Source: Gammaproteobacteria bacterium UBA2810 (GTDB lineage: Bacteria; Pseudomonadota; Gammaproteobacteria; Enterobacterales; Succinivibrionaceae). From it: DNA of 15,826 nt. The stretch is taken from the NCBI GenBank assembly GCA_002351705.1, contig DEHC01000002.1, forward strand, positions 1 through 15,826, given 5' to 3'. The notes beneath the pieces are model-generated. The model saw only the letters and a program-made list of their open reading frames with translations, made no database searches and was not told the origin of the DNA. Below are positions 6,901-12,035 of the stretch, in pieces. Every line of letters starts with the position of its first letter. Positions within the stretch are counted from its first letter, which is position 1. The position numbers and the translations under genes were made by a program.

Positions 6901-9559
6901 CAATGCCAGGATTGATCAGCTAAAAGATCGTCTTAACAAAATTACGAGCGAGAAGCACGATGATGGTCTTCTCTTTGAGCAGCTTGGGATAGATCGTGTT
7001 TTCGTCGATGAAGCTCATAACTACAAAAATCTGAACTTCATGACATTGATGGATGGCGTTACAAGCAGTACATCTAAACGGGCTGATGATTTGTTCATGA
7101 AGGCCAAATGGCTGAATGATAAGACCGGCGGCCGGGGGATGGTATTTGCTACCGGAACTCCGGTATCCAACTCTATCGCAGAGCTTTATACGATGATGCG
7201 GTACCTTAATCCTGAGATGCTTAAGGCACAGGGTGTCAATTCATTTGATGCCTGGGCATCACTGTTTACTACCCAGAAAAGCGGCTATGAAATCGGTCCT
7301 ACCGGGGAATATCAGCTCAAGACGCGATTTGCAAACTATACAAATCTGCCGGAACTGAACAAGATGATGGGCACCTTCATGGACATCAAGATGGGAGCGG
7401 ATCTTAACCTTGAACTGCCTGATGTAGTGACGCATAAAATCGTAGTTCAGCCGTCGGAAATCCAGATGCTGGCACAGCGGAACATGATTTTCCGCGGCGG
7501 TGCTATCAGGGCAGGGCAGCCTGCTGATTTCATTAAGGATAATGGTGAGCCCGGCAAGGATAACTTTCTGAAAATTACGAGTGACGGACGCGATTACTCG
7601 CTAGATCCTCGTCTCAGGAATGCTTCCGTGCCTGATAACCCGGACAGTAAGGCAAACATTTGTGTGTCAAAAGTTGCCGAAATTTATCGCAAGACAGCTG
7701 ACAAGAAGCTAACGCAGATGATTTTCTGCGATCGTGGCGTGCCAAACAAGGACGGGAAATTTTCTGTCTACGATGATATGAAGCAAAAGCTTATCGCTCA
7801 GGGTATTCCAGCAGATCAGATAGCATTTGTCCAGGACGCAAAAACTGACGACCAGAAAAAGACGCTGTATGCCAAGGTCCAGAATGGTGAAATCAGAGTG
7901 CTGTTTGGCAGTACTTCTACTGCCGGCACAGGCGTTAATGTCCAGCACAAGCTTGTTGCTGTGCATCATCTTGACGTGCAGTGGCGGCCGTCTGATATTG
8001 AGCAACGCAATGGCCGAATCATTCGTCAGGGCAATGAGAATCCTGAAGTACACATTTACAACTATATTACTGAAAGAACTTCTGACGCTTTCGTCTGGGG
8101 CACTGTTGCACGTAAGGCGAATTTCATTACCCAGATATCGCATTCGAAAGCAAGAAGCTGCGAAGATCAGCTTAGTGATGTCGTAATGGATTATGAGGAT
8201 CTTAAAAACAGCGCATCTGGTGATCCAAAGCTGAAGGAACTGCGCGAGAAGTCTCAGACTTTTAAGGAAATGTCTGTAGATGCTGCTTCTTACGCAGAAG
8301 AGCAGGCGCGCTTGCAGAAAGTTGTTAAGTGTAATCCTGCGAAGATAGACAAAAGCAGCCAGCTGATTGGGTTGTATAAGAAAGATATAGCAATCAGAGA
8401 CAGCCATCCGATTGAAAAAAACAAGCCGCTTATTGAAATCAACGGCCAGGCAATTTCAGTCAAGGCAGAGGCAGACCGCGCGTTTGATGATGCAGCAAGC
8501 CATATCAAGCCGCATGTGTATGGTATGCCGAGCCGTATCAGAGTCGGCACTTATCGCGGTTTCGAGCTGTTTTTGCAGCGCGATCATGGTCTTGGAACTG
8601 ATCTTCTCAGCGCATGCGACCAGATGAAGATTATTCTGAAAGGCGGCGAAAATGAGTACGAACTTGGACTGACCAAATCCGGTAACCTTACGCGTATTGA
8701 AGATCAGATTCTCGGACGATTCGAGAAGAAAGTAGCCATTGAGCAGGAAACTATCGACAAGTGCAATAAAGAACTTGAAGCAGCACAGAAGGCAATAGCT
8801 CCTTACCCGAAACAGCAGGAAATTGATGCTCTGCGCAATGATATCGCTGAATTGCAGCGTCAAATCATTGCATCGACACCGCGTCTGATGATTCCTGAGG
8901 AAAATTCATTCAGGCTTTACCAGAGTGGTGAACGCGGACTTCCTGAAGAGGTTCAGAACGCAATTTCTGGAGCAGGCTGGGAGTGTGAACCAGGTACAGA
9001 TCGTATTCGTCCGGCGCAGCACATAGATCCTGCCAAGTCAATCAGGCCTTTGCCGTTCAAGGAAATGCAGACAGTGCTTGAAACCATGAATTACAAGCCG
9101 ACCAAGGTCATGCAGTACGACAAGGTCAGCAGCGAGGAGCTTGAGGAGGCGCGCGCGCATATGTCTGAAAAACTTGAGGCATGGCGTAACGGCACCTATA
9201 AGCAGCAGTATGAAGAGACTGTTACTGTAAAGAAACAGCCCAATCATAACCAGTCTCAGGCTGCTGAAAAGAAACCTGAGAATGAGTTTGTAATTAAAGA
9301 AAGAGCCGGGAGCATTTGCGTTCTGATTAACAGGGAGATGAAGGAAGACGATCCGCTTATGAAGTCCATGCGTGATGGCAAGTGGGAGTACTCGAAAGCC
9401 GGCGGGCAGGGCTATTTTCATAAAGCCATGAATGATGATAGTGAGAAGGACCAGGTGAGATCCATGCTCGCCGGTCTTGGCATGCATGAGGTTGAGAAGC
9501 TCACTGATACGAAGACCAAGGAGAACACTAGGGAGAACACCCGCTACCACGGCCGGTAA
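941..9559 (+). CDS. Giant polyvalent protein: ArdC-like N-terminus, N6-methylase-like domain and DarB-like SF2 helicase (2872 aa)
   Basis: I chose ATG 941 because AAGGAG (928-933) sits seven bases upstream; a TTG two codons earlier lacks this spacing. Residues about 28-98 resemble the ArdC N-terminal ssDNA-binding domain (NPVTGETYIGVN, later a GG-x-I and VKLFNITDC). Residues about 300-690 are a low-complexity linker. A helical region follows, then a methylase-like domain with motif I EPSCGTGNF (1067-1075) and NVPF (1130-1133) at the NPPY position. The helicase has Walker A GVGAGKT (1859-1865), DEAH (2023-2026), a TGTPVSN motif III and QRNGRIIRQG motif VI (2355-2364). Near the C-terminus is a module shared with the first protein, ending in a basic tail. 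The architecture matches phage P1 DarB-like and 'large polyvalent' proteins of conjugative elements, which are thought to enter recipients and counter restriction. No ArdC-type HExxH metallopeptidase was seen. The linker overlaps a second open frame (2046-2993). Confidence 0.92.
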   Translation: MKAKIDEIIGEVAREVLPEIHSGVLPLAHNPVTGETYIGVNQMALSNRADRCGDGRFLTEAEAEAEGGKIKNKDAAVTVWLKTDGTLRPVKLFNITDCSFPADSPLSGPEQIPAIHDMNQLREMLVSGLGTQHAQEIDANIKRENRRRLQELVNELCLSRIPADEKDPDLRELKAEVATCFICADYGLDYRVGRQLQQLDVNSKYKDTYQRRLYAAIRNAGTVRRECRALIPAELLAHPQPVRTAVNHEDMMSPNKLMSMLAHYRDERAGKKQDISIVNNLINQIAAEQSQAQTAEQTSQQASAAARDAYDTRNETKSVTRERPLYDSERTMDDSESTIKDSTVEHAYNSGSNSIFINQNNQQTSGVRNESGRQGDQAGRGTDSVLPDSGVSQAGTDASNNPSGEGLRTGVGGTVRRADRMAVRRGGLGQPGSQSVRQTLSGNDADGNRGQADSVHAADNEGVQGSEISDHQGGGERTSETRADDVSDTVAFSGTRVGHGAGSVSGHGTGTVRGSDDASSRRVSTKGNDDRGAAAVRVLDGKVPGAASEEDNLGISSGRSEGTGVASATFATNKGNVGSAQNNHNHDDELVFDENEYWGSGSADAGGRTDAAGNGSDRTPERTGVSAVRDETVSESGIGTGTVGIFSRRDGTAAVHQSENSEVYERGSGTSDEPAVNEFVESEVKTHEKSNEQSGKWTERVTNLFGMEVHVISPDADDADRLVAKANKLNDEYFAKRNAKLGGEENQSDKSEIATEQIDTAQQPKHAEAETTDASKTELDYLSISDEQKKQLSDRIDSFADKWQFSKNYLYQVAKAEHQRINKDPNLSFALNTAERADQYYRQDLSSASARKIFNFIAYKAKGGSLQTNLAYLRELRNDFQHLLNDDIRPILNQTQTIEEAHETNDHSVSDTVKLPEAETSQSASDVTGTEEPVKESPAFTWSDNYHITQTSDDESVSPGEAFERNIAAIEVLKKLESENRQATPEEMKTLAGFTSWGGIGEESFDRLNDPEFLEEHSTLTGQDVSEIRNMAAGVGSDTGYYTSKEVIDRIYGTLERFGFKTGSILEPSCGTGNFIGCLPEGLQDCHVDGVELDTYSARIASKLYPAATITQNDFLRTDADGKYDVAVGNVPFSNALKELQKGVADKFGINVKVPLHDAIIAQTLHEVRPGGICALITSTGTLDSSPKFREKLAAQAEFVGTVRLPTGTFGRTDTNSDLIILKRRDRPIAYDPSRNPDQVWAENHAITADDIVEMSYNELVLSNGMRMQISRLSDAELERERLDNGEYKLTEKGVKDFNELKLEVNGYLWQHPEQIAGDELELKRNRFSQYRIVAGINREDKRNTLIDSALNRINTVYEEKKQQEQTQQNVNSIEDDSQAKLVELSKDVRPQSFAVVGRKVGKDGEVIDKGKVIFKISDSEVEEQKLPDKQDKKIRSLIHIRDTVLSLLDAQSKENNEEETKKLRAELNRAYDEFEKNYSPREKDVIYKDDDGNEKIATGHTGAIRSSKKLFGKDIFWSVISNMELLDTQTGLSAIRTKDKEEDQKQGQGNKGKKKEKIHAIRSDLFTKNVINVSHEENHASEAITAMNLSLANFGRVDLRYMSKLMEDRDPESIIAELTESHVMYRAPEQIDVNDQLSGYVTKSEYLSGDIRRKIEAAKQAGLTRNAEDLTEVLPVPLTADQIAVQLGSQWIPSKYYEQFFRENAGNQENIKVTYLHADDFSQFTVDGKASSPRYDTPSMKATEIFERVLNHKSTSVYETVKEGDKERRKIKEKESFEVLNKANLMREDFAKWIWRDETRKKDLVERYNRMFNSIRPREFDGSVLTFEGMNKSINLYDHQKTAIGRIALGKSTLLAHGVGAGKTIEMICGAMESKRIGMCRRPAMVVPKAVLQQTAAEFMRTYPGAKLLVADKNSTSEEGREEFRGRIVNGNYDCIIMTYEQFEKIGMSKDYQEQYATQQIAEAQQFLEEHKDELGSSDYRSTKAINARIDQLKDRLNKITSEKHDDGLLFEQLGIDRVFVDEAHNYKNLNFMTLMDGVTSSTSKRADDLFMKAKWLNDKTGGRGMVFATGTPVSNSIAELYTMMRYLNPEMLKAQGVNSFDAWASLFTTQKSGYEIGPTGEYQLKTRFANYTNLPELNKMMGTFMDIKMGADLNLELPDVVTHKIVVQPSEIQMLAQRNMIFRGGAIRAGQPADFIKDNGEPGKDNFLKITSDGRDYSLDPRLRNASVPDNPDSKANICVSKVAEIYRKTADKKLTQMIFCDRGVPNKDGKFSVYDDMKQKLIAQGIPADQIAFVQDAKTDDQKKTLYAKVQNGEIRVLFGSTSTAGTGVNVQHKLVAVHHLDVQWRPSDIEQRNGRIIRQGNENPEVHIYNYITERTSDAFVWGTVARKANFITQISHSKARSCEDQLSDVVMDYEDLKNSASGDPKLKELREKSQTFKEMSVDAASYAEEQARLQKVVKCNPAKIDKSSQLIGLYKKDIAIRDSHPIEKNKPLIEINGQAISVKAEADRAFDDAASHIKPHVYGMPSRIRVGTYRGFELFLQRDHGLGTDLLSACDQMKIILKGGENEYELGLTKSGNLTRIEDQILGRFEKKVAIEQETIDKCNKELEAAQKAIAPYPKQQEIDALRNDIAELQRQIIASTPRLMIPEENSFRLYQSGERGLPEEVQNAISGAGWECEPGTDRIRPAQHIDPAKSIRPLPFKEMQTVLETMNYKPTKVMQYDKVSSEELEEARAHMSEKLEAWRNGTYKQQYEETVTVKKQPNHNQSQAAEKKPENEFVIKERAGSICVLINREMKEDDPLMKSMRDGKWEYSKAGGQGYFHKAMNDDSEKDQVRSMLAGLGMHEVEKLTDTKTKENTRENTRYHGR
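1919..1957 (+). repeat. Two tandem hairpin units, 21-base period, upstream of the nested frame
   Basis: GATAGTG (1940-1946), AGAG and CACTATC (1951-1957) form a perfect 7-base inverted repeat. Twenty-one bases earlier, 1919-1935 is nearly the same unit with one mismatched pair and the loop AGCG. In the host frame they encode a repeated DSE-x-T peptide. They lie about 90 bases before the start of the nested gene, so they could be mRNA hairpins or an operator as well as a coding repeat. Confidence 0.5.
2040..2054 (+). promoter_or_regulatory. Start region of nested gene 1: in-frame stop, SD and two possible starts
   Basis: The bases TAAGGAATGAGAGTG contain an in-frame TAA (2040-2042), the ATG at 2046 and a GTG at 2052. 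TAAGGA (2040-2045) is spaced six bases from GTG 2052, while GGGG (2036-2039) is six bases from ATG 2046. Starting at GTG 2052 would put the shared RYE motif at residue 44, the same position as in nested gene 2, so GTG may be the real start. Confidence 0.5.
2046..2993 (+). CDS. Nested gene 1: 315-aa acidic helical protein overprinted in the +1 frame of the giant gene
   Basis: The frame is open for 315 codons, entirely inside the 2872-residue gene and shifted +1. Its product looks like a folded protein: six Trp, many Tyr, Phe, Leu and Met, acidic helices and a hydrophobic run KIIIIMMTSWYLM (residues 213-225). The host frame over the same bases (residues about 369-685) is almost wholly Gly, Ser, Asp, Arg, Thr and Val and nearly lacks aromatics. 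Residues 46-54 read RYEELTGWQ, matching RYERLTGRQ in nested gene 2. Residues 72-103 (a YxxM and GKL followed by a charged helix) faintly recall the TnpV family from memory, unverified. An SD-like TAAGGA or GGGG precedes the start. Against it: base composition in this stretch also leaves several shorter antisense frames open. Function unknown; a chaperone or export partner of the host protein is one possibility. Confidence 0.6.
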   Translation: MRVDDRAIRPEEERTVFYRIVVYRRLGLTHPIILRVRDYERELVERYEELTGWQCEEEDWDNLVHNLFGRRYQAMMQMAIEGKLIPFMQLTMKEFKDQKYQIIKAVEKEHLRPEPMMYRIQSLSAELASAMVQDQYPDMEPEQFEDLMMPLLVESAQKETMTEEQQRYEYWMERYLAPLPKKITWEYLLAEAREPELPPQLSRQTKETLDLRKIIIIMMTSWYLMRMSIGDQEVPMPEDVLTQQEMDQIELRNELVYPQFEMRLFQSLGLELEQWGSSADEMAQQLFINPKILKYTNVDLEHLMSLPLMNSSNQK

Positions 9560-9588
9560 CGCTTCCTGACGTTTTCAGAACAAAAATT

Positions 9589-9620
9589 AACGGTGGCATT
9601 TTTGCTGCCGTTTTTTATTT
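9589..9620 (+). terminator. Intrinsic terminator after the giant gene
   Basis: A 10-base stem (AACGGTGGCA, 9589-9598, with TGCTGCCGTT, 9603-9612, including two G-T pairs) has a TTTT loop and is followed by a T-rich run. It lies 30 bases after the stop of the giant gene and should end that operon. Confidence 0.8.
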
Positions 9621-9643
9621 TATATGATTTTGTTTGCTTTATA

Positions 9644-9672
9644 TTGCTTTTGATTTATTATGTTACTATAAT
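9644..9672 (+). promoter_or_regulatory. Sigma70-type promoter for the small-gene cluster
   Basis: TTGCTT (9644-9649) and a perfect TATAAT (9667-9672) are separated by 17 bases, in AT-rich DNA just after a terminator. Transcription would start near 9679, leaving a leader of about 140 bases before the next gene. Confidence 0.75.
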
Positions 9673-9678
9673 ACATGC

Positions 9679-9818
9679 AGAAATACTGCTAATGCTAAGG
9701 CGGTATAAAATCAGGAGGTGAGCGGAGAGACAAAAAGAATATTGAGAATATTTCAGACAAGGTGAGACGGCCTGGCACGCCGTCTCAAGTGTTCACTTAT
9801 TTTGTGGTTTAGCAACAA
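9679..9818 (+). promoter_or_regulatory. Structured 5' leader with a 9-bp hairpin and a possible minigene
   Basis: The leader contains TGAGACGGC (9763-9771) and GCCGTCTCA (9779-9787), a perfect 9-base stem with a 7-base loop and no following T-run. An isolated SD-like AGGAGG (9713-9718) has no well-spaced start codon. An ATG at 9692 opens a nine-residue frame with AGG, CGG and a terminal AGG-AGG pair of rare-type Arg codons before TGA. This may be leader control or a small RNA; nothing in the sequence decides between them. Confidence 0.4.
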
Positions 9819-10076
9819 ATGAACAGGAACGATTATAACAGAATCAGACAGAGCGTCTACGGCGCTATCTTCATCACTCCGGACCAATTCGGGGACTGGC
9901 TTCTCACTGACGTTAAATTTGATCGCATGCTTATCGCAGCCAACGGCAGCCGTCTTGCTGTATATGAGACGCTGAAGCAGATGGAACGCGACAACGAGCT
10001 TGGCGAGTTTATGCCGATGCTTATCAGCACCGTGAAGGATCTCTGGTTCAGCAGGCGGTCATACAGCAGGGCCTGA
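9819..10076 (+). CDS. Small hypothetical protein (85 aa)
   Basis: This 85-residue protein starts at ATG 9819 after the promoter and leader, with only a weak SD. It has no signal peptide or membrane segment. The sequence mixes aromatic-containing segments (GAIFITPDQFGDWLLTD) with an amphipathic helix (YETLKQMERDNELGEF) and ends with a short basic tail, RRSYSRA, which fits a small cytosolic, perhaps nucleic-acid-associated, protein. I do not recognise a family. It is the first gene of a small cluster with an excisionase-type HTH gene, so a regulatory or maintenance role is plausible. Promoter placement and natural composition make it more credible than the overlapping antisense frame. Confidence 0.6.
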   Translation: MNRNDYNRIRQSVYGAIFITPDQFGDWLLTDVKFDRMLIAANGSRLAVYETLKQMERDNELGEFMPMLISTVKDLWFSRRSYSRA

Positions 10077-10107
10077 CCGGTCATCAGCCGGCAGTCCGGC
10101 CATCATC

Positions 10108-10133
10108 AGGGCGGGGCGATGCTCCGCCTTTTT
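10108..10133 (+). terminator. Intrinsic terminator or attenuator between the 85-aa gene and the HTH gene
   Basis: GGCGGGGC (10110-10117) pairs with GCTCCGCC (10121-10128) across a GAT loop with one G-T pair, followed by TTTTT. It ends 13 bases before the HTH start, so the downstream pair needs read-through or another promoter. Confidence 0.75.
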
Positions 10134-10146
10134 CATAGGAGTTTTA

Positions 10147-10368
10147 ATGGAACTGAGAATCTATACGATTGACGAAGCAGCAGAAGCGCTAAAGCTGAAT
10201 AAATTTACTCTGTATCGCTACATTAAGTCCGGCAAGCTCAAAGGAGCGAAAATCGGTCGAGACTGGCGCTTCACCGAAGAGCAGCTGAAAGACTTTCTTA
10301 AGTCTATGACTCCATCTGCTTCAACTTCAGAAAACCTCTCAGGAGGGCAGGATGTTCGTAGTGAGTGA
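10147..10368 (+). CDS. Excisionase-type MerR-like HTH DNA-binding protein (73 aa)
   Basis: The first 55 residues fit the HTH_17/excisionase family of small winged-helix proteins: YTIDEAAEALKLNKFTLYRYI is the helix-turn-helix, then SGKLKGAKIGRDWRF forms the wing and strand, then EEQLKDFLKS is the last helix. The remaining 18 residues are a Ser-rich tail. The length is normal for the family. Such proteins bind DNA as recombination directionality factors or as small regulators. AGGAG is five bases upstream of the ATG. The gene overlaps the next by 17 bases, so they are probably cotranslated. No tyrosine integrase is present, so it may be a regulator or a partner of replication or partition functions rather than a true excisionase. 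Confidence 0.85.
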   Translation: MELRIYTIDEAAEALKLNKFTLYRYIKSGKLKGAKIGRDWRFTEEQLKDFLKSMTPSASTSENLSGGQDVRSE

Positions 10369-10690
10369 TAAGGAGCAGAATCTGCTGTCTTACGGTTTAT
10401 CAAATGAGGCTCGGTCCCTCTATCTGGTCTTCATTCGTCCGCATGCGAGAAACGGGAAAGCGCTGCTCGATCTGATGGCTCTTCGGGATCAGATGTCGGT
10501 GAGTGACAGCAGGAGCCCGGATGGTTACTCCTACCGCCCTGATGACGACATGCTGCAGGAGCTACTCTTCGAGCTTCTCGGACAGGGACTCATTGACAGA
10601 AGGATCGGCGCAGAGGGGCTCTTTCATGACGGAGAGACAGTCTTCCTCCCGGCAGCTGACCGGAGCCGGAGATTTTACCTGTCCAGATGA
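10352..10690 (+). CDS. Possible DnaT-like winged-helix protein (112 aa)
   Basis: The ATG at 10352 has AGGAGG five bases upstream, inside the 3' end of the HTH gene. The segment GLSNEARSLYLVFIRPHARN, followed by a helical part and LLGQGLIDRR, then a beta-like GETVFLPAADRSRRF, resembles from memory the winged-helix DnaT N-terminal-like proteins of plasmids and prophages. These often read 'LS-x-EAR-x-LY-x-x-x-x-RP' and act in replication initiation or primosome loading. That match is unverified and rests on this one segment. There are no membrane segments. It ends four bases before the convergent resolvase stop, with no terminator seen between them. Confidence 0.6.
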   Translation: MFVVSDKEQNLLSYGLSNEARSLYLVFIRPHARNGKALLDLMALRDQMSVSDSRSPDGYSYRPDDDMLQELLFELLGQGLIDRRIGAEGLFHDGETVFLPAADRSRRFYLSR

Positions 10691-10693
10691 TGA

Positions 10694-11260
10694 TTAGCTG
10701 TCTGACTGTTTGACAATACGGTTGACAGTTGACCGGGACAGTCCTGTCATTCTGGCAATTTCGTTAATCTTTGCGCCGGTCTGGTAAAGCTTCTGGACCG
10801 TGTCGGTGTAATTATTGGTCTTCGATGGTCTTCCACCGCATCTCCCTCTGGCCTTCGCTGCTCTGAGTCCTTCGCGCGTCCTCTGGCTGACGAGATCACG
10901 TTCAAGCTGGGACAGCCCGCTCATGACAATCAGCAGAAAGTGAGTATAAGGATTATCAGGTCCTGTATTCAGCCAGGTATCCTTGAGACTCCTGATGCTT
11001 GCCTGCTTCTCAGTGATGCTTTCAACTATATCCAGCAGATCTTTTGTGCTGCGCGATATGCGCGTAAGGTCAGTAATGACGACCTCATCCCCGGGCTTCA
11101 ACTCAGAGATCATCCTGTCGAGCTCCGGCCGGTGCCGTTTCGTGCCCGTCATTTTTTCCTTATAGACAGATCTGCTGTCAACTCCTGCCGAGGCCAGGAG
11201 ATCGAGCTGCCTGTCGAGCGACTGATCCGCTGTGCTGACGCGGGCGTACCCTACAATCAT
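10694..11260 (-). CDS. Serine recombinase of the resolvase/invertase family (188 aa)
   Basis: I chose ATG 11260 because AGGA is seven bases upstream and the family begins IVGYARVST. A longer frame starting at 11305 adds 15 residues translated from the repeat region and is unlikely. GYARVST holds the catalytic Ser9 and Arg7; DQ-x-x-x-RQ, the GDEVVITDLTRISRS segment, the LERDLVSQRTREGL long helix and a GGRP hinge follow. A C-terminal helix-turn-helix (INEIARMTGLSRSTVNRIVK, residues 165-184) ends the protein. Length is typical of small resolvases and invertases. The likely job is multimer or cointegrate resolution through the repeat cluster just upstream, which may also serve as its operator. 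It converges with the preceding gene cluster. Confidence 0.93.
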   Translation of the reverse strand: MIVGYARVSTADQSLDRQLDLLASAGVDSRSVYKEKMTGTKRHRPELDRMISELKPGDEVVITDLTRISRSTKDLLDIVESITEKQASIRSLKDTWLNTGPDNPYTHFLLIVMSGLSQLERDLVSQRTREGLRAAKARGRCGGRPSKTNNYTDTVQKLYQTGAKINEIARMTGLSRSTVNRIVKQSDS

Positions 11261-11278
11261 GATTTTTTCCTGCTCAAA

Positions 11279-11405
11279 GTGTGTCAAAAACGTATCAAAA
11301 ATCAATTTGATTTTGACACGTTTTTTGACACATTTTCAAGCCTGAAAAAGCCTGTTTTGACGTGGTCTGGGGAAAGTGTGTCAAAAACATTCGTTTTTGA
11401 CACAC
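11279..11405. repeat. Cluster of TGTCAAAA/TTTTGACA repeats upstream of the resolvase: candidate res site or operator
   Basis: At least five clear copies of the motif occur in both orientations: 11280-11291, 11311-11320, 11321-11332, 11355-11364 (variant) and a perfect inverted repeat with 13-base arms (11376-11388 and 11393-11405, spacer ATTC). A 28-base imperfect dyad at 11292-11319 has a central AT, the layout of a resolvase crossover site. Half-sites beginning TGTC and ending GACA fit the Tn3/gamma-delta resolvase pattern. Iterons of a replication origin are an alternative, but no Rep gene is visible. Confidence 0.6.
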
Positions 11406-11412
11406 TGGCGGG

Positions 11413-11460
11413 TAAAAAGAAATCCCGCCCCGGCAGCGGGGTAGCAAGCCGGGACGGGAT
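11413..11460 (-). terminator. Terminator at the end of the minus-strand transfer operon
   Basis: On the minus strand, ATCCCG (11455-11460) pairs with CGGGAT (11422-11427) around an inner CCCCG-CTGC-CGGGG hairpin (11428-11441), followed by TTTCTTTTT. It lies downstream of the TrbM/KikA-like gene and separates the transfer operon from the resolvase repeats. A small dyad at 11473-11489 (AATGATC/GATCATT) also lies between. Confidence 0.7.
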
Positions 11461-11517
11461 CAGGATTTGAGTAATGATCCTGGATCATTGCTGATCCTGT
11501 TGAATGGTAGCACAAAG

Positions 11518-12024
11518 CTAGTAATAGAGCGGCTCGCCCATAACCTGCCCGTCTGTATCGATGAACTCAAGATACCGTTTTGTGTCAGTGCAGCCCTTCG
11601 GAGTATTTGAGTCAGGACCATAGCTTCCATGAAGACATGGCTGTCCCTTTTTCCAGTAACCAGGAACAGTTTTGTACGACCTGCATGTCTTCGACTCCTT
11701 GGGACCCATGCTGGTGTAAACCGTCTGAGTTCCCCATTCGGCGCACTCCGTATGTTCACGAATGTAGGCCGCATAGCCCTGGCGGTAGCTCAGGCCGGAT
11801 GAACCGTCTGAATTCTCATCGCATGATTTATAGGGCGGTAGCGGTGCCATATGATGATCCCTGCGCCAGTCATACGCGTGCTTCGCCTGCTCACAGCCTG
11901 ACGGGAAGCCATAAGGAGCGCAGAGCCATTCGGCGCACTGGTCGTCATGGCTAGGTACAGCGCAGGCTGCACCGGAGTACAGGCCAAGGACACTAAAAAC
12001 AATTCCGATAAAGATTCTGTTCAT
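11518..12024 (-). CDS. trbM: TrbM/KikA/MpfK-family conjugal transfer protein, secreted and Cys-rich (168 aa)
   Basis: ATG 12024 has GAGGAG seven bases upstream; the longer TTG start is unlikely. A signal peptide ends after residue 22 (GAACA, then VPSHDD), so the protein acts in the periplasm. The mature start, with DDQCAEWLCAPYGFPSGC followed by PLPPYKSC, is the signature of TrbM/KikA proteins of P- and N-type conjugation systems. The mature part has eight cysteines, which fits several disulfides. In RP4 trbM follows trbL; here the zeta-like polyvalent gene sits between them. The start lies 11 bases after the upstream stop, inside one operon. TrbM is an accessory of mating-pair formation with an unclear mechanism. 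I am confident of the family, less of the exact gene name. Confidence 0.85.
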   Translation of the reverse strand: MNRIFIGIVFSVLGLYSGAACAVPSHDDQCAEWLCAPYGFPSGCEQAKHAYDWRRDHHMAPLPPYKSCDENSDGSSGLSYRQGYAAYIREHTECAEWGTQTVYTSMGPKESKTCRSYKTVPGYWKKGQPCLHGSYGPDSNTPKGCTDTKRYLEFIDTDGQVMGEPLYY

Positions 12025-12035
12025 GTTATCTCTCC

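Noticed and set aside
7709..8407. A 232-residue antisense frame in the helicase region
   Set aside because: The sense strand encodes conserved helicase motifs there; the antisense product has no recognisable pattern and no SD, so it is taken as a shadow.
9436..9450. A further copy of the GATGATAGTGAGA sequence near the end of the giant gene
   Set aside because: It lacks the complementary CACTATC arm and simply encodes Asp-Asp-Ser-Glu.
9038..9550. A 170-residue antisense frame at the end of the giant gene
   Set aside because: It lies opposite the conserved C-terminal module and has no SD.
11261..11305. N-terminal extension of the resolvase to 203 residues
   Set aside because: The extension is translated from the TGTCAAAA repeats, and the internal ATG at 11260 has the SD and the family's usual start.
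10940..11470. A 176-residue plus-strand frame opposite the resolvase
   Set aside because: It is antisense to a well-supported serine recombinase and runs into the repeat cluster.
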